From: Alphaproteobacteria bacterium
Lineage (GTDB): Bacteria; Pseudomonadota; Alphaproteobacteria; Micropepsales; Micropepsaceae
DNA: 64,000 bases
Direction: 5' to 3'
Assembly: GCA_016125165.1 (NCBI GenBank)
Contig: WGMH01000001.1
Span: 682,001-746,000 of the forward strand
A program made the translations under genes and the position numbers. This document shows, one piece after another, positions 10,399 through 17,966 of this stretch; positions within the stretch are counted from its first letter, which is position 1; each line of letters opens with the position of its first letter. The notes under the pieces were generated by a model. The model was not told the origin of the DNA. It worked only from the letters and a program-made list of their open reading frames with translations, and ran no database searches.

Positions 10399-11185
10399 GC
10401 CGTTGAAAGTCGTCGTTGCGGGTGCGGCCGGGCGCATGGGCAAAGCGCTGATCGCGGCCATTGCCGCCAACGACGATCTGCAACTCTTCGGCGCGCTGGA
10501 AGCCAAGGGCAAGCCATGCATTGGCGAAAGCGTGAACGGGGTATCCATCACCGACGATCCTCTGCCGGTGCTGGCGCATGCCCAGGTGCTGATTGATTTC
10601 ACGCGACCGGAATCCACTGTCGAGCTGGCCGCACTATCGGCGCAGGCGCGCATCGTGCATGTGATCGGTACCACGGGACTTTCGACCGACGACAACGCGA
10701 AGATCCGCGCCGCCGCCCGCCACGCGGTGATCGTGAAGTCCGGGAATATGAGCCTTGGCGTCAATCTTCTGGCGGCGCTGGTGAAACAGGCTGCGCGCGC
10801 CCTGCCCGATTTCGATGTCGAGATTGTGGAGATGCATCACCGCATGAAGGTGGATTCACCCTCCGGCACCGCGCTCTTGCTGGGCGAAGCCGCCGCCGAG
10901 GGCCGCGACATCAACTTGGGCGAAAAGTCCCAGCGCGCGCGCGACGGCATCACCGGCCCCCGCAACAGCGGCGATATCGGCTTTGCCTCGCTGCGTGGTG
11001 GCACGGTGGTGGGCGAGCACAAGGTCATTCTCGCAGGCCCACACGAGCGCATCGAACTTGGACACATCGCCGAAGACCGCAGCATCTTTGCAAACGGCGC
11101 CCTCGCGGCCGCCCGTTGGGGCCACGGCAAAAAGCCCGGCCTTTATTCCATGGCCGATGTGCTGGGCTTGAACGAAAAAGCCTAA
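10391..11185 (+). CDS. dapB: 4-hydroxy-tetrahydrodipicolinate reductase
   Basis: The 264-residue protein starts [20 protein letters not shown], the NAD(P)-binding glycine motif, and has the catalytic-region signature [20 protein letters not shown] at about residues 140-160. It reduces HTPA to tetrahydrodipicolinate in the diaminopimelate/lysine pathway. The ATG at 10391 is chosen because it matches the family N-terminus; upstream in-frame codons belong to the membrane-protein gene read in another frame. Its stop overlaps that of the convergent AraC-Ogt gene by 4 bases. Confidence 0.96.
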   Translation: MSEPLKVVVAGAAGRMGKALIAAIAANDDLQLFGALEAKGKPCIGESVNGVSITDDPLPVLAHAQVLIDFTRPESTVELAALSAQARIVHVIGTTGLSTDDNAKIRAAARHAVIVKSGNMSLGVNLLAALVKQAARALPDFDVEIVEMHHRMKVDSPSGTALLLGEAAAEGRDINLGEKSQRARDGITGPRNSGDIGFASLRGGTVVGEHKVILAGPHERIELGHIAEDRSIFANGALAAARWGHGKKPGLYSMADVLGLNEKA

Positions 11186-12045
11186 GCCGCGCGTTCCATC
11201 CGTGCCGCTTCCACCGCCAGCATTGCGCGCTTGCGCGGCAGGCCCCAGTGATAGCCATGCAGCGCGCCATCGCTGCCAAGCACGCGATGACAGGGAATCA
11301 ACCACGAGATCGGATTGCGGCCCACGGCGGTACCGACCGCGCGCGAGGCCTTCGCCGCGTCGATCTTCTCGGCAATGGTGCGATAGGTCGTGACCTTGCC
11401 TTGCGGAATCGCTAGCAGCGCCTGCCACACCTTGATCTGCCACGGCGTACCGAGCAAATGCAGGCCAACCGGCGCGGAGTCCGGCGTTGCTGCGAAGATC
11501 TGCTTCACCAGCATCGCGGTGCGTCGTGCCTCTTCGTGGAATTGCGCGCGCGGCCAGCGCGCCATCATGTCGTCGAGCATTTCCTGCTCTTCACCCTCAT
11601 CGCCGAAGGCAAGTCCGCACACGCCCTTGTCGGTCGCCATCAGAAGCGCGATTCCGAACGGGCAATCGTGAAAGCCGAAATCGATCGCAAGCCCTTCACC
11701 GCCGCGCGCATAATCGCCCGGCGTCATCGCCTCGATCTTCAAACACAGATCGTGCAGGCGCGAAGGGCCGGACAGTCCGGCATCGAGCGCTGCGTCCAGC
11801 ACGCTTGCGCCGGCCTGAAGCCCGCGCTTGGCATGACCGAGCGTCAGATGTCCGACGAAACTCTTGGGGCTCACGCCGACATAGCGGCTGAACACGCGCT
11901 GAAAGTGAAATGGGGAGAGGCCTGCCACGCCCGCCGCATCATCGAGAGAGGGCTGGTCGATATAGTGCTCCGCCAGAAAACGGATGGCGCGGCCGACACG
12001 GCGATAGTCGCTGCCGGCCTCATCGGGGGTGATCGTCTTGCTCAT
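11182..12045 (-). CDS. AraC domain fused to O6-alkylguanine-DNA methyltransferase (Ada-like)
   Basis: The 287-residue protein joins an AraC-type helix-turn-helix domain (residues about 15-115: [28 protein letters not shown]) to an Ogt/MGMT domain with active-site PCHRV, Cys252. The N-terminal zinc domain of full Ada, which repairs phosphotriesters, is absent. It probably repairs O6-methylguanine and may act as a regulator, but without the Ada switch cysteine its control must differ. The start at 12045 ([11 protein letters not shown]) fits the domain edge. Family annotation often calls this Ada or Ogt. Confidence 0.9.
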   Translation of the reverse strand: MSKTITPDEAGSDYRRVGRAIRFLAEHYIDQPSLDDAAGVAGLSPFHFQRVFSRYVGVSPKSFVGHLTLGHAKRGLQAGASVLDAALDAGLSGPSRLHDLCLKIEAMTPGDYARGGEGLAIDFGFHDCPFGIALLMATDKGVCGLAFGDEGEEQEMLDDMMARWPRAQFHEEARRTAMLVKQIFAATPDSAPVGLHLLGTPWQIKVWQALLAIPQGKVTTYRTIAEKIDAAKASRAVGTAVGRNPISWLIPCHRVLGSDGALHGYHWGLPRKRAMLAVEAARMERAA

Positions 12046-12119
12046 GGGCACAAGATGGCGATTCCCGGCGCCGGTTTCGACCCGATTCTTGCGGGGTGTT
12101 TTGTTGTCAGAACCGGCAG

Positions 12120-12584
12120 CTAAAAAGCCCGGTATTCCCGCGCCTCGCGCAGGGCCGCCGCGAGCGTTTTCCCAAATGATTCCCGATCCTTGGGGCCGAG
12201 AAAGGCACCAAGCGAAACCGCGCGGCCCTGGGCGCGCACGACCACCGGCCCCCATTCCTGCACATCCACACGCGCCCAATACGGATTGAGCGTCTCGTGC
12301 TCCGGCGGCCGTTTCGGAGCCAGGCGCTGAATGGAAAGAGAACCCGGCGTTAGCGTGATGTGCTCGGCGCGCTCTGCGGCTTTGCGGCTGGCAAAAAAAG
12401 CCCACGCCAGAATGCCCACATCAGCGCCCATGAAAGGGGCGACCGGCCATGCGCCCCGCAAAACAAAATAGAGTGCGAAGGCAGCGTTGAACGCGCATAC
12501 CGTCATCAAAATCCAGAGCAGCGTGCGGGCGCGCATCGGCGGGTTGGGCCGCAAAGTGGCGTTCAGGATAACGGGCGCGTCCAT
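12120..12584 (-). CDS. DUF2244 membrane protein
   Basis: The 154-residue protein has two hydrophobic segments at about residues 20-42 and 47-65 followed by a soluble tail with LNPYWARVDV and GRAVSLGAFLGPKDRESF, the pattern of DUF2244. Function is unknown. In alphaproteobacteria this family is commonly found close to nth, as here, although the two genes lie on opposite strands and a small lipoprotein gene sits between them. Confidence 0.8.
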   Translation of the reverse strand: MDAPVILNATLRPNPPMRARTLLWILMTVCAFNAAFALYFVLRGAWPVAPFMGADVGILAWAFFASRKAAERAEHITLTPGSLSIQRLAPKRPPEHETLNPYWARVDVQEWGPVVVRAQGRAVSLGAFLGPKDRESFGKTLAAALREAREYRAF

Positions 12585-12640
12585 GTTTCCAGAATGCGCC
12601 CGTTCCTCAATCCCGGCAAGAATGCGTCAAACCCACGCAC

Positions 12641-12934
12641 TCAATACCTGCGATGACAGCGCTTTTCCCAGCGATGCTTTTCCGCATCGTTGTGCCACGG
12701 CGGATCGCCAAGGTTGACGTCACAAGGATCGGTCAGTGCACCAGTGGCGGCGCCTGCGATTGCTCCGATCAGCGCACCCTTTCCAGCACTCCCGGTGACG
12801 GAACCGATTGCCAGACCGGCTGCGCCGCCCAACAGTCCGCCCGAAAGTGCGCGATCATTCGTCGTCGTTCCGCAACCCGCGACCAGAATGGTGCAGGCCA
12901 TCGCCGAGCCGATCATTGCCGTTCTCAGGTTCAT
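12641..12934 (-). CDS. Small glycine-zipper lipoprotein
   Basis: The 97-residue protein has a lipoprotein signal with lipobox LVAGC at Cys21, then a glycine-zipper stretch (GGLLGGAAGLAIGS, then GALIGAIAGAATGAL) and a Cys-containing basic tail ending KRCHRRY. Glycine-zipper lipoproteins of this kind sit in the cell envelope; the exact role is unknown. The ATG at 12934 has a good GGAGG about 6 bases upstream, which decides the start. Confidence 0.78.
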   Translation of the reverse strand: MNLRTAMIGSAMACTILVAGCGTTTNDRALSGGLLGGAAGLAIGSVTGSAGKGALIGAIAGAATGALTDPCDVNLGDPPWHNDAEKHRWEKRCHRRY

Positions 12935-13055
12935 TATTGCCTCCGCAAATGCGTTGCGATGTGTGGATAACGGCTTTGCACGCGCGCCGTTCCTCTGCAT
13001 GTCTGCGGCGATTTCATGGCAGAGTGGAACCACCGGGCCGATCGAGGGTTTCGCG

Positions 13056-13739
13056 ATGCCGCGCAAATTTTCAAAAAAAGAGATCCACGAATTCTTTGCG
13101 CGTTTGCGGAAGATGGATCCGGAACCACGCACGGAACTGAACTATGTCAATCCCTACACACTGCTTGTTGCGGTGGTTCTGTCCGCGCAGGCGACTGACA
13201 AAGGCGTGAACAAGGCGACCGGACCGCTCTTTGCAAAGGTGCACGATCCCGCGGCCATGGAGAAGCTGGGCGAAGCGGGGCTGACGCAATACATCAAGAC
13301 CATCGGTCTGTTTCGCAACAAGGCGAAAAACGTGATCGCGCTATCAAAGGCGCTGATCGAGCAGCATGACGGCAAGGTTCCGCGCGAGCGCGCGGCACTC
13401 GAAGCCTTGCCCGGCGTCGGACGCAAGACCGCGAACGTGGTTCTCAATGTTGCGTTCGGCGAACCCACGATTGCGGTTGATACGCATATCTTCCGTGTAT
13501 CGAACCGCACGGGCATTGCGCCGGGAAAGGATGTGCGTGCGGTGGAAGACGCCCTTGAGAAAATCGTGCCAGATGAATTCAAGCTGCGTGCGCACCACTG
13601 GCTGATCCTGCATGGCCGCTACACATGCGTGGCGCGCAAGCCCCACTGTCCAACCTGCGTGGTACGTGATCTGTGCCGCTTCAGGGACAAGACAAAGGAA
13701 GTGGTTACGAAACCGCGTTCCGCCCGCGCATCGCACTAA
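13056..13739 (+). CDS. nth: Endonuclease III
   Basis: The 227-residue protein has the helix-hairpin-helix LPGVGRKTANVVL with catalytic Lys124, the catalytic Asp142 in VDTHIFRV, and the [4Fe-4S] motif C-x6-C-x2-C-x5-C at Cys191, 198, 201 and 207. It removes oxidised pyrimidines and nicks abasic sites in base excision repair. The ATG at 13056 is preceded by GAGG at 8 bases; an in-frame ATG at 12999 is possible. Its last 35 bases overlap the end of a convergent lipoprotein gene. Confidence 0.96.
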   Translation: MPRKFSKKEIHEFFARLRKMDPEPRTELNYVNPYTLLVAVVLSAQATDKGVNKATGPLFAKVHDPAAMEKLGEAGLTQYIKTIGLFRNKAKNVIALSKALIEQHDGKVPRERAALEALPGVGRKTANVVLNVAFGEPTIAVDTHIFRVSNRTGIAPGKDVRAVEDALEKIVPDEFKLRAHHWLILHGRYTCVARKPHCPTCVVRDLCRFRDKTKEVVTKPRSARASH

Positions 13740-14061
13740 GGCAATCGAGGTCGGCCGCAATGCTGCGGCCACGCGGCAGCGTCTCGACATGGCGCACGGC
13801 AAGCGCGCCACTATCCTTGTAAAGGAAGAAGAACGCCTTGCAGGTCGCGCTGTCATAGCGCCACAACTCGAACGAGCCGTCCTTGCGTACAAATTGCGGT
13901 TTACCCATCGCGCCGGTAAGGGCCGCAGCCTTGATGCCGTAGAATTCGGCGGGCTCGCCCGGCGGCGGCGTTTCGATCGCCTGCGGGCCCTCTTCGCGCG
14001 GACCGCTGGCGCAGGCCGCAAGCCCTGCCGCGAGCAAAAGAACGGCAATCCTGCGGATCAT
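13705..14061 (-). CDS. Small lipoprotein of unknown function
   Basis: A 118-residue protein with a clear lipoprotein signal (lipobox LAAC, Cys17), followed by PAEFYGIKAAALTGAMGKPQ and ELWRYDSATCKAFFFLY. The ALTGAMGKP and W-Y-C pattern resembles small alphaproteobacterial lipoproteins of the SmpA/OmlA-like kind, but I cannot name a family with confidence. It starts by ATGA overlap with the upstream EI24 gene, so the two are coupled. Its end overlaps nth by 35 bases on the opposite strand. Confidence 0.75.
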   Translation of the reverse strand: MIRRIAVLLLAAGLAACASGPREEGPQAIETPPPGEPAEFYGIKAAALTGAMGKPQFVRKDGSFELWRYDSATCKAFFFLYKDSGALAVRHVETLPRGRSIAADLDCLSAMRGRNAVS

Positions 14062-14732
14062 GCGGCCTGCTCCTCATGTGCCATGCGCTTGAACACATGC
14101 ACCATTAGCGCGGCGCCGAACAGCGGCGCAACAAGGCTTGCACCGGGGATCATGGCCAGAGTGGCGATGACAATTCCACCACCCCACACGCGCCACCATT
14201 TTTTGCCTCTCAGGCGGTTCGCACTGTCAGGTGGCAAGTGGCGCAGGGTAGCGAGTTCAAAATATTCGCGCCCCAGCAGCCAGCCGTTCACCATCACCGT
14301 CACCAGCGGCCCCACAATCGGCAGGAACACCGCAACCGGCAGCAGCAGCAGATCGACAAGGATCACCCAGAACGCCAGCTTCAACCCGGCCCACAGACCG
14401 GTGAAGAACGGAACGCCCCGTGACGGCGGATCGGCCGGGTAATCATGACGCTCCACCGCCTCGGCGATATCGTCCAGAAACAGCGATGCGAACAGCGCCG
14501 CCACGGGCGCGCCCAGAAAGAACAGCGCAATGGCAAGGCCAATGGAGGCCAGAAAATCCACCGCAACGTTCACCCATTGCCAATGCAAGGTGGGAAGTTG
14601 CGAAAGGCCCATTTGCAGGCCGACGAACAGCAGAACGAATAGAACCAGCGTCAGCGCAACGGATTTCAGCACCACGCCCATGAATGCGCGGTCGGAAATC
14701 ATCCGGGCGGCCTTGCTGATGCTTGCGAACAC
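14058..14732 (-). CDS. EI24/CysZ-like membrane protein
   Basis: The 224-residue protein has four to five hydrophobic segments (about 22-45, 55-85, 120-160, 190-215) and the EI24-domain arrangement: DDIAEAVERHDYP in a cytoplasmic loop, VGPLVTVMVNGWLLGREYFELATLRH, and GGGIVIATLAMIPGASLVAPLFGAALMVHVF. CysZ members take up sulfate, but alphaproteobacterial relatives are uncharacterised. It is the first gene of a two-gene unit with the lipoprotein and is divergent from the kinase gene. Confidence 0.8.
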   Translation of the reverse strand: MFASISKAARMISDRAFMGVVLKSVALTLVLFVLLFVGLQMGLSQLPTLHWQWVNVAVDFLASIGLAIALFFLGAPVAALFASLFLDDIAEAVERHDYPADPPSRGVPFFTGLWAGLKLAFWVILVDLLLLPVAVFLPIVGPLVTVMVNGWLLGREYFELATLRHLPPDSANRLRGKKWWRVWGGGIVIATLAMIPGASLVAPLFGAALMVHVFKRMAHEEQAA

Positions 14733-14780
14733 AGGTCCGGTCCACTATGCGGGTGCGATGCACCTTAAGGGATGAGCAGC

Positions 14781-15773
14781 ATGGCGCAAGGTTTCGATGT
14801 TGTGGGCATGGGCGGGGCGATCGTGGACGTGATTGCGCCGGTGCATGACGGGTTTTTGCTCACGCACAACATCGCCAAGGGCGTGATGACGCTCATCGAC
14901 GAATTCCGCGCCAATGTCCTTTATGAGGCGTTTGACGATACGCGTGAGATCGCCGGTGGCTCGGCAGCGAACACCATGGCGGGTTTTGCATCGCTCGGTG
15001 GCAATGGCAGCTTCATCGGCAAGGTGAAAGACGACCGGCTGGGTGAGAGTTTCATCCAGAGCCTGAGGGCATCTGGCGTTGATTATACCATCGCGCCAGC
15101 GCAAAGCGGCCCCTCCACTGCGTGTTGCCTCATCGCCGTGACCGATGACGGCCAGCGCAGCATGAATACATATCTGGGCGCGGCGCGCGAACTTTCACCG
15201 GCAGATATCGACGAGGCCGCAGTTGCAAAGGCCGACATTCTCTATATCGAGGGCTATCTTTGGGATGCGCCTGATCCCAAGGCTGCCATTACCAAGGCCA
15301 TCGGTATTGCAAAAAAGTCCGGCAGGAAAGCGGCTCTCACCCTGTCTGATCCGTTTTGCGTGGGCCGCTGGCGCGATGAATTTCTGTCGTTGCTGAGGAA
15401 CGATCTCGATATCGTCTTTGCAAACGAAGAAGAGGCCAAGGCGCTGTTCGAGCTGGAGAACTTCGACGACGTTCTGCAGCAGTTTGAAAGCTGGGATGGG
15501 ATTGCCGCCATCACGCGTTCGGCCAAGGGCTGCGTGGTGGCCAGGAAAGGCGAAGTCCACGTCATCGACGCCGCGCCGGTTTCCCGGGTCATCGACACCA
15601 CCGGCGCGGGCGACCAGTTCGCGGCGGGATTCCTCTACGGCGTCACGCACGGCAAGAGCCTTGCGGATTGCGGCCGGCTTGGCGCGCTATGCGCTGCGGA
15701 AGTGATCTCGCACTATGGCGCCCGGCCGGATGTTTCTCTCAAGGCGCTGGCGCAAGAAAACGGACTGATCTGA
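14781..15773 (+). CDS. PfkB-family carbohydrate/adenosine kinase
   Basis: The protein of about 330 residues has both PfkB signatures: the N-terminal glycine motif EIAGGSAANTMAGFASLGG (with the ribokinase-type GG) and the C-terminal DTTGAGDQFAAGFLYG containing the catalytic Asp. The closest recognised group is the alphaproteobacterial adenosine kinase-like branch, which phosphorylates adenosine or a related sugar/nucleoside; substrate is not proven. ATG 14781 is preferred since AAGG lies about 10 bases upstream; ATG 14772 is in frame but directly abuts that motif. Confidence 0.88.
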   Translation: MAQGFDVVGMGGAIVDVIAPVHDGFLLTHNIAKGVMTLIDEFRANVLYEAFDDTREIAGGSAANTMAGFASLGGNGSFIGKVKDDRLGESFIQSLRASGVDYTIAPAQSGPSTACCLIAVTDDGQRSMNTYLGAARELSPADIDEAAVAKADILYIEGYLWDAPDPKAAITKAIGIAKKSGRKAALTLSDPFCVGRWRDEFLSLLRNDLDIVFANEEEAKALFELENFDDVLQQFESWDGIAAITRSAKGCVVARKGEVHVIDAAPVSRVIDTTGAGDQFAAGFLYGVTHGKSLADCGRLGALCAAEVISHYGARPDVSLKALAQENGLI

Positions 15774-15777
15774 GTTA

Positions 15778-16323
15778 TCAGATTCCGGGCGAGCCCGGTT
15801 CGTCGCGTGTGTGAAAATACATCGCTCCGAGCACGAAGCTTGTTGCGTCGCGTGCATCCCGCATGGGCGCCAGAAAGATTTCTCCGGCAAGGTAGTCGGC
15901 GCTGGGTATCTCGAAATTTCCCTGGATGCGCAGCGGCTGTTCGTTGTCGAGCACCGCATCGATGCAGGCAGACCAGCGCGGGACAAGGTTCGCCGGCAGG
16001 AATTCGTGCATCACCCGTCCGTTCATGTCGCCCAGAATCTCGGTAATCCGCAATCCTACTAGCCGGAACCGATAGATCGCGCCACCGCGGCCGGTGATGC
16101 GTTCGATGATCATGGTGTTGGATATGACGCTTTTCAGCGCGCGAAGATCGAAATCGTGCCGTCTGGGAATGCCCTGGCGGGCTTTGGCGCGCCACAGGTC
16201 GCACAATTCACGCAAGGCGGGTTCGCGGAACTGAAATTCGCGATCACTTTTGAGCGGCCATCTGAGCGCCTTGGCAATGGCATTCAGCGCTTCGGCCGCA
16301 TCCCTGGTTGCAACCTCTCCCAT
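15778..16323 (-). CDS. PAS domain protein (PAS_5 type)
   Basis: The 181-residue protein is built around one PAS-like domain: LRELCDLWRAKARQGIPRRHDFDL, then GGAIYRFRLVGLRITEILGDMNGR and FLAPMRDARD. This type is common in alphaproteobacteria as a stand-alone protein with no output domain. Ligand and partner are unknown. It converges on the kinase gene, with 4 bases between them. Confidence 0.75.
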   Translation of the reverse strand: MGEVATRDAAEALNAIAKALRWPLKSDREFQFREPALRELCDLWRAKARQGIPRRHDFDLRALKSVISNTMIIERITGRGGAIYRFRLVGLRITEILGDMNGRVMHEFLPANLVPRWSACIDAVLDNEQPLRIQGNFEIPSADYLAGEIFLAPMRDARDATSFVLGAMYFHTRDEPGSPGI

Positions 16324-16411
16324 ACGCCCACCCTAGCGGGCATTGGTCAATCGCTTCTTAAGGAACACTGGCGTAGCCCGGATCGGGTAACTTCGATGCC
16401 GCCGCCTGAAT

Positions 16412-16834
16412 TCAGTCGTCGCGATAGACTTTTTCGCGGCGCTCGTGACGTTCCTGCGCTTCAATGGAAAGCGTTGCGATCGGCCGTGCATCCAGCCGCT
16501 TTAGCGTGATGGGCTCGCCGGTTTCTTCGCAGAAACCGTAAGAGCCATCTTCGATGCGGCGCAGAGCTGCATCGATCTTGGCGATGAGCTTGCGCTGGCG
16601 ATCCCGCGTGCGCAGCTCAAGCTGGCGTTCGGCTTCGGTGGACGCACGATCCGCCAGATCGGCGTGCGGAACAGTTTCGGCCTGCAGATTCTGGATCGTT
16701 TCGCGGCTTTCGCGAAGGATCTCGTCTTTCCAGGCGTTGAGCTTGCGGCGGAAATATTCGCGCTGCAGCTCATTCATGAAGGGCTCATTCTCCGACGGCT
16801 TGTAGCCAGGCGGAAGTTCAATACCCATCGACAT
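16412..16834 (-). CDS. dksA: RNA polymerase-binding transcription factor DksA
   Basis: The 140-residue protein has the DksA coiled coil with DLADRAS at residues 59-65 (the acidic tip motif DxxDxA) and a C-terminal globule with GFCEETGEPITLKRLDARP. DksA enters the RNA polymerase secondary channel and helps ppGpp reset transcription in starvation. Only one of the four zinc-finger cysteines of E. coli DksA is kept (Cys102), a form usual in alphaproteobacteria, so it likely folds without zinc. Leftward fliX lies just upstream of it. Confidence 0.93.
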   Translation of the reverse strand: MSMGIELPPGYKPSENEPFMNELQREYFRRKLNAWKDEILRESRETIQNLQAETVPHADLADRASTEAERQLELRTRDRQRKLIAKIDAALRRIEDGSYGFCEETGEPITLKRLDARPIATLSIEAQERHERREKVYRDD

Positions 16835-16974
16835 TCCCCGTGGTGAATCGCCCGTAACCCATAAGAGGGGCGCCTTATACAGAAGCTGCGACGCAGCGGC
16901 AACCGCACAATTGCGACGGCCGCAAAGACCTGCCGTGGAAAAATATTGTTGCGCTACAGGGGGTTAACGGCGCC

Positions 16975-17400
16975 TCAGGCGACGCGGTTTTCCGCCACTT
17001 CCAGCTTGGCCAGTTCCACACGGGCGCGAAGTTCGATTTCGTCCAGCACGCCCTGCAGCTTGGGATCGGCGAAGGTGTCGCTGCGGCGCGTGACGGCGTT
17101 GGCGAGGCGATTCAACGTCGCGCGCGGAATGCCGCCCGAAAGCAGCCCGTCGCGGACTTCATCGAGCAGATTGAGCAGGGCTTCGCCGTGCTGGAGCCCG
17201 CGGGAACGTCCCGCCGTGGAGTCATCCACATTCTGAAGTGCCAGGATGCTGTCGAGCGCCGCGAGCGGCGCGGGACCGGTGACGGTCTGCGCGCGAGGTT
17301 GATCGGCGGTGGACACGCTGAATGACGACGAAGAGGCCCCCGGCTTGCCCAGCCGGCGGATATTCGACGATTCAATGCGGCCTGACCCTTCGATCTTCAC
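16975..17400 (-). CDS. fliX: Flagellar assembly regulator FliX
   Basis: The 141-residue protein starting at GTG 17400 (VKIEGSGRIES) matches FliX: a glycine/serine-rich leader, then ALDSILALQNVDD, RGLQHGEALLNLLDEVRDGLLSG and the C-terminal LQGVLDEIELRARVELAKLE. In Caulobacter FliX works with FlbD to couple basal-body assembly to late flagellar gene expression. No other flagellar gene is in this window, so it is isolated from its usual partners. A longer start would extend into sequence without family similarity. Confidence 0.85.
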   Translation of the reverse strand: MKIEGSGRIESSNIRRLGKPGASSSSFSVSTADQPRAQTVTGPAPLAALDSILALQNVDDSTAGRSRGLQHGEALLNLLDEVRDGLLSGGIPRATLNRLANAVTRRSDTFADPKLQGVLDEIELRARVELAKLEVAENRVA

Positions 17401-17517
17401 GGGGCGTGTGGTCCTACTGCGACACCTTACCTTTACGCACCCATGGTTAAGGCCGGGTGAATGCGACAACCGGCGCGCTGGCGCGAACACCCGTCTGCGG
17501 CTTAGCTGCCCCTCGCC

Positions 17518-17895
17518 TTGGGGGCCGCATTGGCAAATCGCCGCCACTTTCACATCGCAACCTTTGCGCTGTTCGTCGCGCTGCTGACACGCGCGCTCGT
17601 TCCAGCAGGGTGGATGCCCGCGGTAGATGGCCGGGGGCTGGCGCTCTGCACGATGGACGGCGCGGTTACCGAGGCCGTCCATCACGGCGATACGCCCGAT
17701 TCATCGCATCGCGACAGCAATTCGGTTTGCCCTTTCGCGGCGGCCGCCCACAGCGCACCGCCACCGTCTGTCATCACGGTCCTGCTGCCGCGCCTGTCTG
17801 AGCACGTTGCCGACATCGTTCCAGCGTATGCGACCGTCATTGCGAACGCGCCACCGACCCAGAACACCCCGCGCGCGCCACCGTTTTTCATCTGA
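17518..17895 (+). CDS. DUF2946-like protein, first gene of a copper-handling locus
   Basis: The product of about 120 residues has one hydrophobic N-terminal segment (FALFVALLTRALVPAGWMP), a conserved-looking LCTMDG and CPFAAA with two cysteines, a histidine stretch (HHGDTPDSSHRD), and ends RAPPFFI. This is the DUF2946 pattern, often found beside copper-related TonB receptors. No ATG fits; TTG 17518 or TTG 17530 are the possible starts, so the N-terminus is uncertain. It lies 71 bases upstream of the receptor gene on the same strand. Confidence 0.7.
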   Translation: MGAALANRRHFHIATFALFVALLTRALVPAGWMPAVDGRGLALCTMDGAVTEAVHHGDTPDSSHRDSNSVCPFAAAAHSAPPPSVITVLLPRLSEHVADIVPAYATVIANAPPTQNTPRAPPFFI

Positions 17896-17966
17896 GCACA
17901 GCGCCTTTCGCCGCCGCATGCGAAATGTGCATGCGGCGCCCGTTGCCATTCAGATGAGAAACAAAC

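Noticed and set aside
17401-17517. Cobalamin riboswitch before the TonB receptor locus
   Set aside because: No B12-box or the expected conserved stems could be found, and neighbours point to copper.
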